A stretch of 64,000 nt of DNA from Pseudomonas sp. CFBP 13711. Lineage in GTDB: Bacteria > Pseudomonadota > Gammaproteobacteria > Pseudomonadales > Pseudomonadaceae. Under the pieces are notes generated by a model. It was not told the DNA's origin. It made no database searches and saw nothing but the letters and a program-made list of their open reading frames with translations. Positions 8,890-18,052 of the stretch are shown piece after piece (position 1 is the first letter of the stretch; each line of letters begins with the position of its first letter). The position numbers were made by a program, and so were the translations under genes. The stretch lies in the NCBI RefSeq assembly GCF_014842265.1, contig NZ_JACYVI010000001.1:434001-498000 (forward strand), in the 5' to 3' direction.

Positions 8890-9033
8890 TGGGGATTCCA
8901 GGCGGGTCAAACTCGCTGGGAATGCTACCGGAAAAGACTCCTCCAGGCACTCGCTATCAAGTTTTGCGGGAAGTTACCGATAGCCACGTGTAAGTCATAA
9001 ATCCTGTTACACGTAAATTCAGTGGAGCCTCCC

Positions 9034-10020
9034 GTGCGCCAGCGATATCTAGCTCTGCTCAGCGCGTTTGCCAGCCTGCCGGCCATGGCGCTCACATTCC
9101 AGACCCGTCTGGAGAATATTGAGTGGAAGGTGGAAGGCGACCAGTTCGAGTGCAGGCTGACGCAGCCAATCACCGATTTCGGTGCCGGAGAGTTCGTGCG
9201 TCGCGCGGGTGAGCAGCCGACCTTTCGCTTGAAAGCCAATGGCTACAGTCTGGCGTCCGGTTCGGCCATGTTGATTGCCGCCGCGGCACCGTGGCAGCCG
9301 GGTCGCAGTGACCTCAATCTTGGCGCGGTGAGAGTCAGCGGCGGCGAGATTCCTTTCAATACCAATCAGGCCCAGGCCACACGCCTGATCGCGGGCCTGA
9401 TGGAAGGGCGCAGCCCGGTGTTTCGTCATTCTCTGCGCGATGGCGGCGGCGCGATGGAAGTCCGTCTGTTGCCAGTCAAATTCAGCAAGGCCTACGGCGA
9501 GTTTCAAGAGTGTACAGCGAAGCTGTTGCCGATGAATTTCGAGCAAGTGCGTCAGTCCGAGATCGGCTTCCCTGGCGGCGGCATCGAGCTGGACGCCAAG
9601 GCCAAACGCCAGCTGGACACCGTGCTGGCTTATATGAAGGCTGATCCGACGGTCAATCATGTCGAACTCGATGGTCACTCCGACAACAGTGGTAACCGAT
9701 TGACCAACCGCGATCTGTCGCGGCGTCGTGCGCTGTCGGTCATGGACTACCTTAAAGCCCAAGGCATCCCGGAAGAGCAGATAACCCTGCGCTTCCACGG
9801 CGAACAGTACCCACTGGCGCCCAACACCAACAACGCCAATCGCGCGCGCAACCGCCGGGTCAACATTCATCTGGAGCGTGTGGCGCAGCAGACTCCGGCC
9901 ATACCGCCCGCTGCTGCACCCGCTCCGGCGCCGGCCCCATTGCCTGGGCCTGCCGCAACGCCAACCCCCGGCGCTGCGCCTGTGACAGCAGCCAGTGCGA
10001 CCCCCGCCAAGGCGTCTTGA
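9034..10020 (+). CDS. motY: MotY: flagellar T-ring protein, OmpA-like
   Basis: The preferred start is the GTG at 9034, six bases after GTGGAG, giving MRQRYLALLSAFASLPAMA, a Sec signal peptide. An N-terminal stator-binding domain (to ~155) is followed by an OmpA/MotB peptidoglycan-binding domain (~190-285; the motif around VELDGHSDNSGN and RARNRRVNIHL is conserved). A proline/alanine-rich tail of ~40 residues ends the protein. MotY forms the periplasmic T ring that anchors MotAB/MotCD stators. The same gene lies between pyrC and argG in P. aeruginosa, where it was identified as motY. Confidence 0.88.
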   Translation: MRQRYLALLSAFASLPAMALTFQTRLENIEWKVEGDQFECRLTQPITDFGAGEFVRRAGEQPTFRLKANGYSLASGSAMLIAAAAPWQPGRSDLNLGAVRVSGGEIPFNTNQAQATRLIAGLMEGRSPVFRHSLRDGGGAMEVRLLPVKFSKAYGEFQECTAKLLPMNFEQVRQSEIGFPGGGIELDAKAKRQLDTVLAYMKADPTVNHVELDGHSDNSGNRLTNRDLSRRRALSVMDYLKAQGIPEEQITLRFHGEQYPLAPNTNNANRARNRRVNIHLERVAQQTPAIPPAAAPAPAPAPLPGPAATPTPGAAPVTAASATPAKAS

Positions 10021-10054
10021 TGATGCGCGGCCAGGTCGTCTGACTGACAGAATC

Positions 10055-10091
10055 TGTCGCTTTGTCGTCAGAAGCTGTCGCGACACTGTAA
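10055..10091 (+). promoter_or_regulatory. Tandem ArgR operator upstream of argG
   Basis: TGTCGC-N8-CA at 10055-10070 and TGTCGC-N8-AA at 10076-10091 are direct repeats exactly 21 bp apart. They lie 60-96 bp before the argG ATG. The second is an exact match to the P. aeruginosa ArgR half-site. This is the better of the two ArgR-like sites in the window. Confidence 0.65.
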
Positions 10092-10150
10092 ATTCCCGCG
10101 CGTGATCGGTAAACTCGTCGGTTTTCCGTACAACGCGTTGGAGTGATGGC

Positions 10151-11368
10151 ATGGCGGACGTAAACAAGGTAGTTCTCGCGTATTCCGGTGGCCTGGATAC
10201 TTCGGTAATCCTCAAGTGGCTGCAAGATACGTACAACTGCGAAGTGGTGACCTTTACCGCTGACCTGGGTCAGGGCGAAGAAGTCGAGCCGGCACGCGCC
10301 AAGGCACAAGCCATGGGCGTAAAAGAAATCTACATCGACGACCTGCGCGAAGAATTCGTGCGTGATTTCGTGTTCCCGATGTTCCGCGCCAACACCGTCT
10401 ACGAAGGCGAGTACCTGCTGGGTACTTCCATCGCGCGCCCCCTGATCGCCAAGCGCCTCATCGAAATCGCCAACGAAACCGGCGCCGACGCCATTTCCCA
10501 CGGCGCTACCGGTAAAGGCAACGACCAGGTCCGCTTTGAACTGGGCGCCTATGCGCTCAAGCCTGGTGTAAAAGTCATTGCGCCATGGCGCGAGTGGGAC
10601 CTGCTGTCCCGCGAGAAGCTCATGGACTATGCCGAGAAGCACGCGATCCCGATCGAGCGCCACGGCAAGAAAAAATCCCCGTACTCGATGGACGCCAACC
10701 TGTTGCATATCTCCTATGAAGGCGGCGTGCTGGAAGACACCTGGACCGAGCACGAAGAAGACATGTGGCGGTGGACAGTTTCCCCGGAAAACGCGCCGGA
10801 CAAGCCGCAGTACCTGGAGCTGACCTACCGCAATGGCGACATCGTGGCATTGGACGGCGTTGAAATGACTCCGGCCACCGTCCTTGCCACCTTGAACCGC
10901 ATTGGCGGCGAGCACGGCATCGGTCGTCTGGACATCGTCGAAAACCGCTATGTCGGCATGAAGTCCCGCGGCTGCTACGAGACCCCGGGCGGCACCATCA
11001 TGCTGCGCGCTCACCGTGCGATCGAGTCGATCACCCTGGACCGCGAAGTCGCTCACCTTAAAGACGAGCTGATGCCGAAGTACGCCAGCCTGATCTACAC
11101 CGGCTACTGGTGGAGCCCTGAGCGTCTTATGCTGCAGCAGATGATCGATGCGTCGCAGGCCCACGTGAATGGTGTCGTGCGCCTGAAGCTGTATAAAGGC
11201 AACGTCATCGTGACCGGTCGCAAGTCCGACGAGTCGCTGTTCGATGCCAACATCGCGACTTTTGAAGAAGACGGCGGCGCCTACAACCAGGCAGACGCTG
11301 CGGGCTTTATCAAGCTCAATGCATTGCGCATGCGGATTGCAGCGAACAAAGGCCGCAAGTTGTTCTGA
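10151..11368 (+). CDS. argG: Argininosuccinate synthase
   Basis: The enzyme joins citrulline and aspartate using ATP, the step after ArgF. At 405 residues it has the usual length. The ATP-pyrophosphatase P-loop is at residues 9-18 ([10 protein letters not shown]), and the conserved [15 protein letters not shown] segment for citrulline/aspartate binding follows near 117. It is a single-gene unit with its own ArgR-like operator upstream and a hairpin (11387-11409) 18 bp past its stop. Confidence 0.97.
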   Translation: MADVNKVVLAYSGGLDTSVILKWLQDTYNCEVVTFTADLGQGEEVEPARAKAQAMGVKEIYIDDLREEFVRDFVFPMFRANTVYEGEYLLGTSIARPLIAKRLIEIANETGADAISHGATGKGNDQVRFELGAYALKPGVKVIAPWREWDLLSREKLMDYAEKHAIPIERHGKKKSPYSMDANLLHISYEGGVLEDTWTEHEEDMWRWTVSPENAPDKPQYLELTYRNGDIVALDGVEMTPATVLATLNRIGGEHGIGRLDIVENRYVGMKSRGCYETPGGTIMLRAHRAIESITLDREVAHLKDELMPKYASLIYTGYWWSPERLMLQQMIDASQAHVNGVVRLKLYKGNVIVTGRKSDESLFDANIATFEEDGGAYNQADAAGFIKLNALRMRIAANKGRKLF

Positions 11369-11386
11369 TCGTTGTCGTGATTGATG

Positions 11387-11409
11387 TGCAGCCCTTGTTC
11401 AGGGCTGCA
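11387..11409 (+). terminator. Hairpin downstream of argG
   Basis: TGCAGCCCT-TGTTC-AGGGCTGCA is a perfect 9-bp stem placed 18 bp after the argG stop. A clear T-tract is missing (CTCATTAC follows), so it may be a weak terminator or an mRNA-stabilising 3' end. Confidence 0.65.
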
Positions 11410-11538
11410 CTCATTACACCTGTCCTCCGTATGCCGCTGCCGCTTCACCTGCAACCTTTACTGATCCGACACCGGCCGGTTGTTGCCGTCGTTCAAGAGC
11501 AGTAATAGACGCTCTTGCGCTGTGCGTTATCTCCTGCC

Positions 11539-12093
11539 TCAATCTGGCAAATCTGTCTCTCCGCCAGCGGCTTTCTCAGCCGTACCCCCCTGCGAAGTTG
11601 TACGAAACTCAAAACGATAGGCTTTGCCGATGTCCCAGATATCGCGTACGCCGACACCCAGTAGTTGAGCGATCTCCGGAACGGTGTAACCCAGCGCCGA
11701 GTAATGCATGGCATGCCCGGCAATGGCGTCGTCCAGGGTAACCGGCTCTCGTTGCCGGGATGCGCGTGACCGGCGAACAGGCTGGCAGTAGCGGATTTTC
11801 AGGCCGTTCTCGCTGGCCAAACGCTTGATGTCCTTTTGGTTCATGCGCAGCGAGTATTGCAGCGCGGCGACACCAGCTCCCTTGGCCACAAGGCCCTTGA
11901 GCAGGTCGACCTTGGTGCACAGCTCGGCTTCCGGATCGGCCTCTCGGGTTTGCCTCGACGCTTCCGTCTCCCGCGACTCTCCTTCTGCAATGACGTTAAT
12001 GACGCCGCCCTGGGAAACATAGCGCTCTACCGCCTCCGCCAGTTTGATAGGGTCACTGCTTGCGCCAATGGAGTATTTTATTTTCTTGGTCAT
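11539..12093 (-). CDS. Unassigned protein with a C-terminal helix-turn-helix-like segment
   Basis: This 184-residue protein starts at the ATG at 12093, preceded by AAAGGAAC at good spacing; an in-frame start at 12117 lacks such a signal. The N-terminal ~30 residues look like a small alpha/beta unit, residues ~45-65 are charged and E/R-rich, and the middle has helices around MNQKDIKRLASENGLKI. Near the end, YTVPEIAQLLGVGVRDIWDI resembles a helix-turn-helix. This suggests a DNA-binding or phage-type regulator, but I recognise no family. It sits alone at the edge of an A+T-rich patch, convergent with argG. Confidence 0.65.
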   Translation of the reverse strand: MTKKIKYSIGASSDPIKLAEAVERYVSQGGVINVIAEGESRETEASRQTREADPEAELCTKVDLLKGLVAKGAGVAALQYSLRMNQKDIKRLASENGLKIRYCQPVRRSRASRQREPVTLDDAIAGHAMHYSALGYTVPEIAQLLGVGVRDIWDIGKAYRFEFRTTSQGGTAEKAAGGETDLPD

Positions 12094-13243
12094 GGTAGGT
12101 TCCTTTGAACATATCAACTAAACAGCCTTCACTGCCGGGACGTTCACGCTTAAGAGCGTTTAAACACTGAATGGCTTATTCAAGCCGGAGAGCGGCCTGC
12201 GCACGGATTACTGTCATATAGAAGCGCCAGTATTTATGTGTGCAATAATCTTATATTGTGATAAGAGCCACTAACTATTAGTGGGCTGAACCATTCGCTC
12301 ATCAAAAAGTAACGACTGGTAATAGGTTTGGCAAGTAAAAAGCCAAAAAATAGGGGGTTTGTTTTTTAATTCCTTTCGGTGAAGTTCTTTGCGGTAATAA
12401 TAATCCGTTAGTTATGTAGTATTTTTCTGGAATGGCCTGAGGGTGCTGGATGTTATCGTCTGAATGGTATTACGTGAGAGGCGGGCCAGCCCCTCTTTTT
12501 AATAGGGGGTGATGTGAGGCGGTCGTTATAATTTGGGTAACCCGGTTCGAGGGAGGGTAAGTGACGTAACTATCTGGCCCCCTCCCGGTACCCCGTATCA
12601 AGGCGGGACCAGTTGAAAGTTAATCCGGACTGTTCAGAAATTTCTGAACACGCTGTAGGTCCTTTCGAGTATTTAAGATGTAATCAAACTCTTCGAGTTC
12701 GCCTGTGTCATTTAACCAAGTGTGTGCGGTCGCATACGGTTCCCATGGCCTGCAATATTTTATGATTTTTGTTTGCTGGCGGCCTGGCAATATGGGCATA
12801 TGCTGAATCCATACGCCCAAGGTGAATGGGCTTAAACCCATTGGCCTGAGCCAGTTCTCACAGAGATAACCATTTTTCCCGAGCGTCCAGGAAAGCCCTG
12901 GATTTCCGCGCATTCAAACCCGTCGGCGGAGCAAGCGGGTCGCCGACCTGCCTTAGGGCAAATCGCGCTATCAACCCGCATTCATATAGTGAGAAATGCT
13001 CAGCGTATTCAGGATTCAAAAATTACCACTTGCGGTCTCGGACATTATGCGGTCACGTACTGAGACGGGATTGAACATCGTAAAAAATAGAGCGGATAGG
13101 GCAGGTTTTGTAGGATTTTTCTGTTGGTTGAGTGAGAAAGGTCTTTGCCTGCTGATCTGCAGGGAGGAGCGCCATGCAAAGCACTAAACGACTAAGCTAT
13201 TGTGCGGGCTCTGAAAATTCGAACAGCGAAGAATGGACTGCTC
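12094..13243. other. A+T-rich intergenic patch
   Basis: About 1.15 kb of base composition clearly poorer in G+C than the flanks, with only one doubtful short gene (12620-12913). The part from 12120 to 12600 has A/T runs (for example around 12340-12370 and 12400-12430) and no open frame I can support. The part from 12914 to 13243 holds the leader of the response regulator. No tRNA, integrase or attachment repeat was seen, so acquisition by transfer is only suspected. Confidence 0.5.
12620..12913 (-). CDS. Possible small hypothetical protein
   Basis: A 97-residue frame, rich in W, Y and P, with a charged C-terminus (GELEEFDYILNTRKDLQRVQ). The amino-acid make-up looks more protein-like than a random frame, but the start is uncertain (only a weak GACGGG before the ATG) and codon use is A+T-rich. 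There are no recognisable domains. It could be a remnant of a transferred gene. Confidence 0.3.
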   Translation of the reverse strand: MRGNPGLSWTLGKNGYLCENWLRPMGLSPFTLGVWIQHMPILPGRQQTKIIKYCRPWEPYATAHTWLNDTGELEEFDYILNTRKDLQRVQKFLNSPD

Positions 13244-13870
13244 ATGAATAAAGTGTTGATCGTGGATGATCACCCTGTCATCAGGCTCGCCGTACGCATG
13301 TTGATGGAACGCCATGGCTACGAAGTCATTGCCGAGACGGATAACGGCGTGGATGCGTTACAACTGGCGCGCGAGCACTTGCCGGACATTGTCATTCTGG
13401 ACATCGGTATCCCCAAGCTCGATGGCCTTGAGGTTATCGCCCGATTGTCGGCGATGACGCTGGCCTTCAAGGTGCTGATCCTGACTTCCCAGGCACCGGG
13501 GCATTTTTCAATGCGCTGCATGCAGGCGGGTGCTGCAGGTTATGTCTGCAAGCAGCAGGATCTGACCGAGTTGCTCAGCGCCATCAAGGCGGTGTTGTCC
13601 GGCTACAGTTATTTCCCCAACCAGGCGTTGCACACAGTGCGCTCCAGTCTCGGCAATGCCAGTGAGGCGGAGATGGTGGATCGTCTGTCGGGAAGGGAAA
13701 TGATGGTGTTGCAGCAGTTGGCCCGTGGCAAGACCAACAAGGAAATCGCCGACGGCATGTTCCTGAGCAACAAAACCGTCAGCACGTACAAGACGCGCCT
13801 GCTGCTCAAGCTCAATGCGCATTCGCTGGTGGACTTGATCGAGCTCGCGCAACGAAACGGGTTGGTCTGA
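13244..13870 (+). CDS. Orphan NarL/LuxR-family response regulator (BvgA/RocA-like)
   Basis: A 208-residue two-domain regulator. The receiver domain (1-120) has D8 and D9, the phosphorylated D53 (VILDIGIP) and the following L-T-S switch region; a LuxR-type helix-turn-helix spans ~145-205 (LARGKTNKEIADGMFLSNKTVSTYKTRLLLKL). I start at the ATG at 13244 because MNKVLIVDDHP is the canonical receiver start; an upstream in-frame start adds 14 unrelated residues. No histidine kinase gene is adjacent, so the partner sensor must be elsewhere. The sequence most resembles BvgA/RocA1-type regulators that control fimbriae or efflux, but the target here is unknown. Confidence 0.88.
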   Translation: MNKVLIVDDHPVIRLAVRMLMERHGYEVIAETDNGVDALQLAREHLPDIVILDIGIPKLDGLEVIARLSAMTLAFKVLILTSQAPGHFSMRCMQAGAAGYVCKQQDLTELLSAIKAVLSGYSYFPNQALHTVRSSLGNASEAEMVDRLSGREMMVLQQLARGKTNKEIADGMFLSNKTVSTYKTRLLLKLNAHSLVDLIELAQRNGLV

Positions 13871-13970
13871 TGGCCGTGAGAGGACGGTATCTGAGGGCGG
13901 CGTCATCAGCTGATGCCGCCAAGCCTCTCTGTCGGGAGAGGCCTGCTGTTAGAGTGCCGTCCCGGCCGGC

Positions 13971-14159
13971 TCAGAAATCGAAGTCGTAATCCGCAAGCTG
14001 ACGTTGCAGGCGACGCTCTTCCAGAAGGTTGTCGATCGTGCGGCGCTTGCTGAGGTTGGTCTTGGCGGTTTCTACCGGCGCGGGCGGGACTTCGTCCGGG
14101 TCCTCGATCACGAAGTCGTCGTCGACTTCGACTTCGATGGTGTCTTTTTCATCGCTCAT
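13971..14159 (-). CDS. Small acidic protein, PA3496-type putative envelope integrity protein
   Basis: A 62-residue protein with an acidic first half (E/D-rich, VEVDDDFVIEDPDEVPPAP) and a basic-acidic helical second half (KRRTIDNLLEERRLQRQL). It sits just downstream of nth, as PA3496 does next to nth in P. aeruginosa, and matches the general look of that conserved pseudomonad family. No membrane segment is visible, and the envelope role is taken from the family name as I recall it, not from this sequence. Confidence 0.75.
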   Translation of the reverse strand: MSDEKDTIEVEVDDDFVIEDPDEVPPAPVETAKTNLSKRRTIDNLLEERRLQRQLADYDFDF

Positions 14160-14264
14160 GATTCAGCCTCAGGCGTGAACGGTCGTTGGCGCTCCTTATA
14201 ACGACAAACCTTGCGCGGGTAAAAAAGATTTTTTTAATCGATCAAAGCCTTGAGACGCTATCGT

Positions 14265-14903
14265 TCAATCGTCAGAGGTCTTGGCCTTGTACTCGCACAG
14301 GTCTTCGATCCGACAACTGCCACACCGGGGCTTGCGCGCAATACACACGTAACGCCCGTGAAGGATCAGCCAATGGTGCGCATCCATGAGGTAATCCCTG
14401 GGCACAAATTTCATCAGCTTGTTTTCAACTTCCACCACGTTCTTCCCTGGCGCGATGCCGGTACGGTTGCTGACGCGGAAGATGTGCGTGTCGACTGCCA
14501 TCGCCAACTGGCGGAACGCGGTGTTCAGGACCACATTCGCGGTCTTGCGGCCCACGCCGGGGAGGGCTTCGAGGGCCTCTCGGGTCTGAGGCACCTCGCC
14601 GCCGTGCAATTCAATCAGCAAACGGCACGTTTCGATCACGTTTCGGGCCTTGCTGTTGTACAGGCCAATGGTTCTGATATAGGCAGACAAACCCTCGACA
14701 CCCAGCGCGTAAATCGCCTCAGGCGTATTGGCGACCGGGTAGAGACGCGCCGTGGCCTTGTTGACGCTGACATCGGTGGCCTGTGCCGAGAGAATCACGG
14801 CGATCAGCAGCTCGAACGGCGTGGTGTAGGCCAGTTCGGTTTTGGGATCGGGATTGTCTTCGTGCAAGCGACGAAAGATCTCAAGGCGTTTGGCGGCGTT
14901 CAT
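14265..14903 (-). CDS. nth: Endonuclease III
   Basis: A 212-residue DNA glycosylase/AP lyase that removes oxidised pyrimidines. The helix-hairpin-helix ends in catalytic K120 ([12 protein letters not shown]), D138 is the second catalytic residue (VDTHIFRV), and C187, C194, C197 and C203 form the C-x6-C-x2-C-x5-C [4Fe-4S] site. Its start overlaps the stop of the upstream rnfB-like gene by 4 bp. In P. aeruginosa nth ends the rnf operon; here only the rnfB-like gene is left beside it. Confidence 0.96.
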   Translation of the reverse strand: MNAAKRLEIFRRLHEDNPDPKTELAYTTPFELLIAVILSAQATDVSVNKATARLYPVANTPEAIYALGVEGLSAYIRTIGLYNSKARNVIETCRLLIELHGGEVPQTREALEALPGVGRKTANVVLNTAFRQLAMAVDTHIFRVSNRTGIAPGKNVVEVENKLMKFVPRDYLMDAHHWLILHGRYVCIARKPRCGSCRIEDLCEYKAKTSDD

Positions 14904-15754
14904 GGGGTGGGCTTTTCCTGAAAAGACGGTGCTGCGGGCGCCGGGTTCTGCAATTGGGCCAGCGCATGCTCTGCCTCGTCGAGGCCACGCTGCAGTTGCA
15001 CGAGTTGCGCAGCTTGTTCGGCAATCGGCGGGTGACCAAAGGCTTTCAACGACTTCAGCAGTTGAGCTCTGCTCATGGCGACCTGGGCGCGTGCCTGTTT
15101 CAACGCCGCGTCACTGCTTGTCGACGGTTTTGAGCGAATCCGCGCCAGGGCGGCTTGCGCCGGATCTGGCTGGAGAACGGCCGGCGTGACGGTCCGTAAC
15201 GGGCGAGCCTGGCGTTCGGCCTGGCGTCGCTGCTCATCGCGCTGCAGGCGGGCCGAGCGCGCATCAAAGCGTTGCCGCGCACGACTGCGTTTGACGGCCC
15301 TGACGGATCGCTGCTCTTCATCCATCGCGCAATCACCAATGAACGGCACGGAGGTCACTGGCAACGGCAGCATGTCGATGCAGTCGACCGGGCAGGGCGC
15401 AACGCACAGATCACAGCCGGTGCATTCCTCAACGATGACGGTGTGCATCAGCTTGGCGGCGCCAACGATGGCGTCCACGGGGCAGGCTTGAATGCATTTG
15501 GTGCAACCGATGCATTCGGCCTCGCGAATGAACGCGACTTGCGCCGGCGCGCGGCCTCGTTCGATGTCCAGTTGCAGCACCGGCACTTTCAGCAGTCGAG
15601 CCAGGGCTGCGATGGTCTCGTCGCCGCCGGGTGGACACTTGTTGATGGCTTCGCCGCTCGCAATGCCTTCGGCGTAGGGCTGGCAGCCTGGATGGCCGCA
15701 CTTCCCACACTGGGTTTGCGGCAGCAAGGCGTCGATGCGCTGAATCAGGCTCAT
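14900..15754 (-). CDS. RnfB/RsxB-like ferredoxin protein lacking the membrane anchor
   Basis: The 284-residue protein has an Fe-S domain with C16, C19, C24 and C40, then two classic C-x2-C-x2-C-x3-C-P clusters near residues 76-88 and 106-118. It is thus an electron-transfer protein of the RnfB type. Unlike RnfB of E. coli it begins directly at the Fe-S domain with no N-terminal transmembrane helix, and it carries an extra ~130-residue basic/glutamine-rich helical tail. No rnfA, C, D, G or E is nearby. It probably works as a soluble electron carrier, perhaps for nth or another Fe-S enzyme; this is inference. Confidence 0.88.
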   Translation of the reverse strand: MSLIQRIDALLPQTQCGKCGHPGCQPYAEGIASGEAINKCPPGGDETIAALARLLKVPVLQLDIERGRAPAQVAFIREAECIGCTKCIQACPVDAIVGAAKLMHTVIVEECTGCDLCVAPCPVDCIDMLPLPVTSVPFIGDCAMDEEQRSVRAVKRSRARQRFDARSARLQRDEQRRQAERQARPLRTVTPAVLQPDPAQAALARIRSKPSTSSDAALKQARAQVAMSRAQLLKSLKAFGHPPIAEQAAQLVQLQRGLDEAEHALAQLQNPAPAAPSFQEKPTP

Positions 15755-15821
15755 GCTTGGACCAGATCGACGACCCGAGCGGGCCGTCGATAACGTGCAG
15801 AATGTTACGGTTCGGGTCGGG

Positions 15822-17870
15822 TTACTTGATGCGCTGACCGGGCTTGGCGCCGCTGTCAGGGCTCAGAAGGTAAATCTCTTCACCGCCAGGACCCGCTGCC
15901 ATCACCATTCCTTCCGAGATACCAAAGCGCATTTTCCGCGGCTTCAGGTTGGCGATCATCATGGTCAACCGACCCTCCAGCTCCGCCGGGTTCGGGTAGG
16001 CACTCTTGATGCCGGAGAAGACGTTGCGCTTCTCGTCGCCGATATCCAGCGTCAGGCGCAGCAGCTTGTCGGCGCCTTCGACGTGCTCGGCTTTCTCGAT
16101 GAGCGCGACGCGAAGGTCAATCGCCGCAAAGGCGTCGAAGTCGATCTCCGGAGAGAGCGGGTCTTTCGTCAGCTCGCCATTGCCCTGCGGTGCCGCACCT
16201 GTGTCGGTGGCGCTGGCGGCCAGGTCTTCTTTCGATGCGTCGGTCATGGCTTCCACTTTTACGGGGTCGATGCGGGTCATCAGCGGCTGGAACGGGTTGA
16301 GCTGATGATTGCTCAGCAGCGTCTGGTGGTCGTTCCAGGTCAGTGGCGCGACGTTGAGGAACTGCTCGGCGTCTGCGGCCAGATTCGGCAGCACAGGCTT
16401 GAGGAAGATCACCAACTGACGGAACAGATTGATGCCCAGGGCGCAGATCGCCTGAACATCGTCCTGTTTGCCTTCCTGCTTGGCCAGCGACCACGGCGCC
16501 TTTTCGGCAATCCAGGCGTTGGCGCGGTCGGCCAGCGCCATGATTTCGCGCATCGCGCGGGCAAAGTCACGCGCCTCGTAGGCGTCGGCAATGCTCGGCG
16601 CTGCGGTGCGGAAAGCGTCCGTCAACTCGGGCTCGGCATTGCCGGCCACCAGCAGACCTGCGTTGCCTTTCTGAATGAATCCCGCGCAACGGCTGGCAAT
16701 GTTCACCACCTTGCCGATCAGGTCAGAGTTGACCTTCTGCACGAAGTCTTCAAGGTTCAGGTCGAGATCATCGACGCCACGGCCCAGCTTGGCCGCGTAG
16801 TAGTAACGCAGGTATTCCGGCGACAAATGTTCGAGGTAGGTGCGTGCCTTGATGAAGGTACCGCGGGATTTTGACATCTTCTGGCCATTGACGGTCAGGT
16901 AGCCGTGGACGTTGATGCCGGTAGGCTTGCGGAATCCCGAACCCTCGAGCATTGCGGGCCAGAACAGCGCGTGGAAGTTGACGATGTCCTTGCCGATGAA
17001 GTGGTAAAGCTCGGTGGTCGAATCCTTGCGCCAGAACGCGTCGAAGTCCAGCTCCGGACGGCGTGCGCACAGATTCTTGAAGCTCGCCATGTAGCCGATA
17101 GGAGCATCCAGCCATACGTAGAAATATTTGCCCGGCTCGTCGGGGATCTCGAAGCCGAAATACGGCGCATCGCGGGAGATGTCCCACTGCTGCAGGCCGG
17201 AATCCAGCCACTCGGCGATCTTGTTCGCCACGGCGTCCTGCAGTGTGCCACTTCGCGTCCAGCTCTTGAGCATGGCATCGAACGCAGGCAGGTCGAAGAA
17301 GAAATGCTTGGAATCACGAAGTACCGGGGTTGCACCGGAAATCGCGGACTTGGGGTCTTTCAGGTCAGTCGGGGCGTAGGTGGCACCGCACTTCTCGCAG
17401 TTGTCACCGTACTGGTCTTCGGTGCCGCATTTCGGGCAGGTGCCTTTGATGAAGCGGTCGGCCAGGAACATTTTCTTTTCCGGGTCGAAATACTGCGTCA
17501 CGGAGCGCGTGGCAATGTGGCCGGCGTCGCGAAGACGTTTGTAGATCTCGCTCGACAGCTCGCGGTTTTCTTCGGCGTGGGTCGAGTGGAAGTTGTCGAA
17601 ATCCACCAGAAAGTCAGCGAAGTCGGCGCTGTGCTCGGCCTGCACGTTGGCGATCAGTTGCTCGGGCGTGATGCCTTCTTTTTCGGCGCGCAGCATGATG
17701 GCCGAACCATGGGCGTCGTCTGCGCACACATAAATGCACTGGTTGCCGCGGTGCTTTTGAAAGCGCACCCACATGTCGGTCTGGATGTACTCGAGCATGT
17801 GGCCAAGGTGAATGGAACCATTGGCATAGGGCAGGGCGCTGGTGACGAGAATCTTGCGTGGCTCGGACAT
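15822..17870 (-). CDS. metG: Methionyl-tRNA synthetase
   Basis: A 682-residue class I synthetase with the HIGH motif as HLGH at residues 21-24, a zinc knuckle C-x2-C ... C-x2-C near 145-161 (CPKCG and CEKCG) and KMSKS near 331-335. The last ~105 residues form the EMAP-II/Arc1p-like tRNA-binding domain, which makes the enzyme a dimer. It is divergent from apbC, an arrangement common in gamma-proteobacteria. Confidence 0.97.
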   Translation of the reverse strand: MSEPRKILVTSALPYANGSIHLGHMLEYIQTDMWVRFQKHRGNQCIYVCADDAHGSAIMLRAEKEGITPEQLIANVQAEHSADFADFLVDFDNFHSTHAEENRELSSEIYKRLRDAGHIATRSVTQYFDPEKKMFLADRFIKGTCPKCGTEDQYGDNCEKCGATYAPTDLKDPKSAISGATPVLRDSKHFFFDLPAFDAMLKSWTRSGTLQDAVANKIAEWLDSGLQQWDISRDAPYFGFEIPDEPGKYFYVWLDAPIGYMASFKNLCARRPELDFDAFWRKDSTTELYHFIGKDIVNFHALFWPAMLEGSGFRKPTGINVHGYLTVNGQKMSKSRGTFIKARTYLEHLSPEYLRYYYAAKLGRGVDDLDLNLEDFVQKVNSDLIGKVVNIASRCAGFIQKGNAGLLVAGNAEPELTDAFRTAAPSIADAYEARDFARAMREIMALADRANAWIAEKAPWSLAKQEGKQDDVQAICALGINLFRQLVIFLKPVLPNLAADAEQFLNVAPLTWNDHQTLLSNHQLNPFQPLMTRIDPVKVEAMTDASKEDLAASATDTGAAPQGNGELTKDPLSPEIDFDAFAAIDLRVALIEKAEHVEGADKLLRLTLDIGDEKRNVFSGIKSAYPNPAELEGRLTMMIANLKPRKMRFGISEGMVMAAGPGGEEIYLLSPDSGAKPGQRIK

Positions 17871-18052
17871 TGGGCTCGGCTACTTGAAGTGAAACGGAGG
17901 TCGGCCACTATAAAGGCCTGAGCGTTTTTTTTCATCCCGCGCTGCATGTCGGAATCTGCCGATGTGCTTGAAAGAAAAACGTCGCTGCGCTCTTTATCGG
18001 GCATACAAGGTAGGATGGCCGCCTGTTTTACTCAGTCTTTAAGGAGTCACCC

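Noticed and set aside
9860..11164. A 434-codon minus-strand frame across motY's end and argG
   Set aside because: It overlaps two certain genes and the argG operator, and the translation shows no family.
12996..13187. A 63-codon plus-strand frame before the response regulator
   Set aside because: It has no Shine-Dalgarno sequence and no recognisable features, and it lies in A+T-rich leader DNA where short frames occur by chance.
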